A stretch of DNA of 9,409 bases from an uncultured Oscillospiraceae bacterium (GTDB lineage: Bacteria; Bacillota; Clostridia; Oscillospirales; Oscillospiraceae). Below are positions 7,058-9,409 of the stretch, piece by piece (position 1 is the first letter of the stretch; each line of letters opens with the position of its first letter). The notes beneath the pieces were generated by a model, which was given only the letters and a program-made list of their open reading frames with translations, ran no database searches and had not been told where the DNA came from. The translations under genes were made by a program, and so were the position numbers. Location of the stretch: the NCBI GenBank assembly GCA_934621665.1, contig CAKTUT010000062.1, positions 1-9,409 on the forward strand. Direction: 5' to 3'.

Positions 7058-7091
7058 ATGTAAATTCTGCCAGTGCCGCCGGAATTTACAT
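7058..7091. promoter_or_regulatory. perfect 10-bp inverted repeat, operator candidate
   Basis: ATGTAAATTC (7058-7067) and GAATTTACAT (7082-7091) are exact inverted arms separated by 14 bases, with arm starts 24 bases apart. The site lies between the two divergent promoters, about 63 to 96 bases upstream of the predicted regulator transcript start. Its core TTTACAT is shared with the two direct repeats at 6954-6973. Widely spaced inverted or direct half-sites are typical of DeoR-family operators, which often bind by tetramerisation and looping. Confidence 0.6.
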
Positions 7092-7118
7092 TTATGTGCC
7101 ATCGTCAAAAATCACACC

Positions 7119-7147
7119 TTGCGTTCGCGGCAGGAGCATGGTATAAT
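7119..7147 (+). promoter_or_regulatory. extended -10 promoter of the DeoR regulator gene
   Basis: TTGCGT (7119-7124) and a perfect TATAAT (7142-7147) are 17 bases apart, and TGG directly before the -10 (7139-7141) gives an ideal extended -10 element. Transcription would start near 7154, with a leader of about 60 bases. This rules out the long in-frame start at 7073. Confidence 0.75.
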
Positions 7148-7213
7148 AATGTTGTTTTATGTGGGATTTTTCGTTATTACACGATCAAACCAATCAGGAC
7201 GGTGAATTTTCGT

Positions 7214-7981
7214 ATGCTGGCAATCGAACGAAAAAATGAAATTCTGGGAAAGCTGCGCGCAGAGCAGCGCGTTTTGGTCAGTGAATTGGCCGCACACTAC
7301 GGTGTAACGGAGGAAACCATCCGCCGCGACCTGGACAAGCTGGAAAAGGAGGGCTACGCCACCAAGACCTACGGCGGCGCCATCTGGGGCAACAGCACCA
7401 AAACAGACCTATCGTATACCATCCGGAACAAAACAAACGTCGAGGCTAAAAACGCCATCGCCGAGCTTGCAAGTCAGCTTGTTGAGGACGGCGACCATCT
7501 GATGCTAGATGACAGCTCCACGTCGCTGTATGTGGCAAAACGGCTGAAAGAGAAAAAAGCGCTGACGCTGATTACAAACTCCGTCGAGCTGGTGGCGGAG
7601 CTTGCAAACGTTGAGGGCTGGACAATTATGTTGACCGGCGGCCGCCTGAAGCCGGAATCGCTTGCGCTGGTGGGCAACCAGACACTGGAGATGCTGCGTT
7701 CGTTCCACGTGGACAAGGTACTCTTCTCGTGCAAGGGCATTGACCCCGATGCCGGCATCACCGACTCCAGCGAGTTTCACGCCCAGACGAAGCAGGCCAT
7801 GATGCGCGCAGCCAAGCGCCGCATTCTTGTGCTGGACGGCACAAAGTTTGACAAGGTGTCGTTTGTGGAGATTGCGCCGCTGCGCGACGTGGATACGGTC
7901 ATTACCAATGTATGCCCGCCTGAGTTTTGGCAGCAGTATTTCCGCGATGCGGGTATCACGCTGCTCTATCCGAAGAAATGA
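7214..7981 (+). CDS. DeoR-family transcriptional regulator
   Basis: This 255-residue protein has the standard DeoR layout: an N-terminal winged helix (about 1-56; MLAIERKNEI, then VSELAAHYGVTEETIRRDL at 22-40) and a C-terminal sugar-phosphate sensor domain (about 74-232). Family features are LDDSST (98-103, phosphate-binding loop), ITNS (120-123), LTGGRLK (140-146), FSCKGID (171-177) and LDGTKFDK (207-214). The ATG at 7214 is preferred: GGTGA (7201-7205) lies 8 bases upstream and matches the 3' end of the anti-Shine-Dalgarno complement. GTG at 7202 is a less likely alternative, and 7073 lies upstream of the promoter. It stands alone, with no kinase or sugar-transport gene beside it, and is divergent from the MBOAT-DHHW unit, so it may regulate that unit and itself. 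The effector is unknown. Confidence 0.93.
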   Translation: MLAIERKNEILGKLRAEQRVLVSELAAHYGVTEETIRRDLDKLEKEGYATKTYGGAIWGNSTKTDLSYTIRNKTNVEAKNAIAELASQLVEDGDHLMLDDSSTSLYVAKRLKEKKALTLITNSVELVAELANVEGWTIMLTGGRLKPESLALVGNQTLEMLRSFHVDKVLFSCKGIDPDAGITDSSEFHAQTKQAMMRAAKRRILVLDGTKFDKVSFVEIAPLRDVDTVITNVCPPEFWQQYFRDAGITLLYPKK

Positions 7982-8003
7982 GTGCGTGAAAGCGCCCATG
8001 TGC

Positions 8004-8039
8004 AAAACAGCCACGGCAGACTCTACCGTGGCTGTTTTT
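8004..8039 (+). terminator. strong intrinsic terminator of the DeoR gene, probably bidirectional
   Basis: ACAGCCACGG (8007-8016) and CCGTGGCTGT (8026-8035) form a perfect 10-bp stem with a 9-base loop, followed by TTTT. Three more A:T pairs extend it to AAAACAG/CTGTTTT. A T run also follows on the minus strand, so it can stop transcription from the convergent symporter gene as well. It begins 23 bases after the regulator's stop codon. Confidence 0.93.
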
Positions 8040-8097
8040 GTATCCAGTTACTTCTCAGCAAAGCAGGCCAAGTGATGATCTGCAATTTGGAGGGCTT

Positions 8098-8145
8098 ATG
8101 AAGCAAGTATTATTAAGCGCAGACGGCAAAATCAGCCTTTCGTGA
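8098..8145 (+). pseudogene. very short open frame with a good ribosome site, possible gene remnant
   Basis: GGAGGG sits 3-4 bases before an ATG that opens a 15-codon frame ending in TGA: MKQVLLSADGKISLS. The start of this peptide recalls, from memory, short hypothetical proteins of Clostridia that begin M-K-x-V-L-x-S-x-D-G, which are normally much longer. It may be the truncated 5' end of such a gene, or chance. No promoter is visible between the terminator at 8039 and this frame. The rest of 8040-8167 shows no other gene or clear structure. Confidence 0.25.
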
Positions 8146-8167
8146 CGCCGGTTGTCCCGTTTAATTT

Positions 8168-9409
8168 TCAGCGCTTTACCTTTTTTCTTTCCGTAAAGTA
8201 GTCTTTTGTCAGCTTTGCCACAACGCCAGACAGCGCGAACAGCGCAATGAAGTTCGGAATTGCCATCAGGCCGTTGAATGTATCGGCAATGTCCCACACC
8301 ACATCGAGTGAAGCAACCGCGCCGACCACGATCACAATGATAAACGCCACCTGATAGCCCTTTGCAAATTTCAAGCCGAATAGATACTGCGCACAGCGGC
8401 TTCCATAGAGCGACCAGCCCAGCACCGTAGTAAACGCGAACAGCATCAGCGCCAGCGCCACAAACACGGACGCAAACTTCTGGCCAAAAATGGTAGCAAA
8501 CGCCGCCGTAATCAGCTCCGAGCCGACTTTCTGGCCGAACGTAATCTCCACACCGCTGCAAATAATCGTCAGCGCCGTCAGCGTGCAGATTACGATCGTA
8601 TCGGCAAACACCTCAAAGATACCGTAAAGTCCCTGATCGACCGGACTTTTCGTCTCCGCTGCCGCGTGCGCAATCGCTGCCGAGCCAAGACCGGCCTCGT
8701 TGGAAAACGCGCTTCGGCGCAGTCCCCAGACAACCGTCTGCCGCAACGCAATGCCAGTCGCAGCGCCTCCGATCGCTTTGGGGTTAAACGCAGACGAGAA
8801 AATCTTTCCAAATGCGCTCCCGATGTCTCCGGCGTGTCCAAAAATCACGGTAAGCGAAAACAGAATATACAGGATACTCATGGCCGGAATCAGCTTTTCC
8901 GCCACCGCGCCAATGCGTTTGATGCCGCCAAAGAGAATCAGCGCAACAAGCCCCGCCAGAATCAAGCCGAAAATCAGATTCAGCACACCACGCTCCCCTG
9001 CCGCAGCCGGGTCAAACGCGTCAATGGCGTCGTTAAGAGAGCCGACGATGGAATTGACCTGCGACATATTGCCGATGCCAAACGACGCAAGCGCCGCAAA
9101 TACGCAAAACAGCACGCCGACCCACTTCCAGCCCTCACCAAGGCCGTTTTTGATATAGTACATCGGACCGCCAACCCAGTCACCCTTTGCGTCGCGTTCA
9201 CGATATCGAATGGAAAGCGTCACTTCGGAATATTTGATAATCATCCCAAGTAATGCCGCCAGCCACAGCCAAAACACCGCGCCATAGCCGCCAAGGGCAA
9301 TTGCCTGCGACGTACCAACGATGTTGCCCGTGCCAACCGTTGCAGCCAGTGCCGTTGTCACCGCCTGCAATGGCGTGACAGCACCATGGCCTGCCTCCTG
9401 CGGCTGAAA
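8168..9409 (-). CDS. AGCS-family sodium:alanine/glycine symporter (5' end outside window)
   Basis: The frame stays open to the right edge, giving 413 visible residues of a multi-pass membrane transporter that takes up alanine or glycine with Na+ (AlsT/DagA/AgcS group). Counting from the edge, signature blocks are ALAATVGTGNIVG (about 20-32), GGYGAVFW (about 40-47), VGGPMYYI (about 78-85), the conserved RSAFSNEAGLGSAAIAHAAA, and DQGLYGIFEVFADT. Eight or more hydrophobic segments are visible. A TTG at 9370 could be read as a start, but the family motif GAVTPLQAVTTALAA continues across it, so it is internal. Family members are usually near 450-480 residues, so about 50-70 N-terminal residues lie beyond the window. 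It is convergent with the DeoR gene and probably uses the shared terminator at 8004-8039. The substrate is not determined. Confidence 0.93.
   Translation of the reverse strand, partial: FQPQEAGHGAVTPLQAVTTALAATVGTGNIVGTSQAIALGGYGAVFWLWLAALLGMIIKYSEVTLSIRYRERDAKGDWVGGPMYYIKNGLGEGWKWVGVLFCVFAALASFGIGNMSQVNSIVGSLNDAIDAFDPAAAGERGVLNLIFGLILAGLVALILFGGIKRIGAVAEKLIPAMSILYILFSLTVIFGHAGDIGSAFGKIFSSAFNPKAIGGAATGIALRQTVVWGLRRSAFSNEAGLGSAAIAHAAAETKSPVDQGLYGIFEVFADTIVICTLTALTIICSGVEITFGQKVGSELITAAFATIFGQKFASVFVALALMLFAFTTVLGWSLYGSRCAQYLFGLKFAKGYQVAFIIVIVVGAVASLDVVWDIADTFNGLMAIPNFIALFALSGVVAKLTKDYFTERKKVKR

Noticed and set aside
7073..7213. N-terminal extension of the DeoR protein from an ATG at 7073
   Set aside because: It lies upstream of a near-perfect extended -10 promoter (7139-7147), crosses the inverted repeat, has no ribosome site, and adds 47 residues not seen before the family's usual MLAIERK start.
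8666..9253. Plus-strand open frame opposite the symporter gene
   Set aside because: Composition is Arg/Asn/Lys-rich without motifs, and it mirrors conserved AGCS membrane segments on the other strand.

Overview
The window looks like chromosome from a Gram-positive Firmicute, most likely a GC-moderate Clostridia/Oscillospirales-type gut bacterium. This rests on gene content (HtrA with a long N-terminal cytoplasmic segment and single anchor, AGCS amino-acid symporter, AraM/EgsA-type glycerol-1-phosphate dehydrogenase, MBOAT plus DHHW pair), strong AGGAGG-type ribosome sites and TATAAT-type promoters. The genus is inference. No rRNA, tRNA, CRISPR array, insertion sequence or phage gene was seen.

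Layout. Positions 1-80 hold what may be the last codons of a gene entering from the left on the plus strand. Four transcription units on the minus strand follow: an HtrA-family serine protease (81-1547); a glycerol-1-phosphate dehydrogenase (1654-2943) with its own promoter; an XRE-type regulator fused to a membrane domain (3068-3931) ending in a clear terminator; and a two-gene unit with an MBOAT O-acyltransferase (5520-6926) followed 14 bases later by a DHHW/AlgX-like protein (4048-5505). A DeoR-family regulator (7214-7981, plus strand) is transcribed divergently from the MBOAT gene and ends in a strong hairpin terminator. A very short open frame (8098-8145) may be a gene remnant. The window closes with an AGCS sodium:amino-acid symporter on the minus strand (8168-9409) whose 5' end lies outside.

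How the parts may work together. The MBOAT and DHHW proteins form the usual pair for moving acyl (commonly acetyl) groups across the membrane and placing them on an exported or surface glycan. The divergent intergenic region (6927-7213) carries a promoter for each side and four exact copies of the 7-mer TTTACAT: one pair as a perfect 10-bp inverted repeat and one pair as a direct repeat just downstream of the predicted MBOAT start of transcription. The simplest reading is that the DeoR regulator, a family that senses phosphorylated sugars, controls the glycan-modification pair and itself. This link is inference and is the most interesting signal here. The other genes look like unrelated housekeeping or accessory functions.
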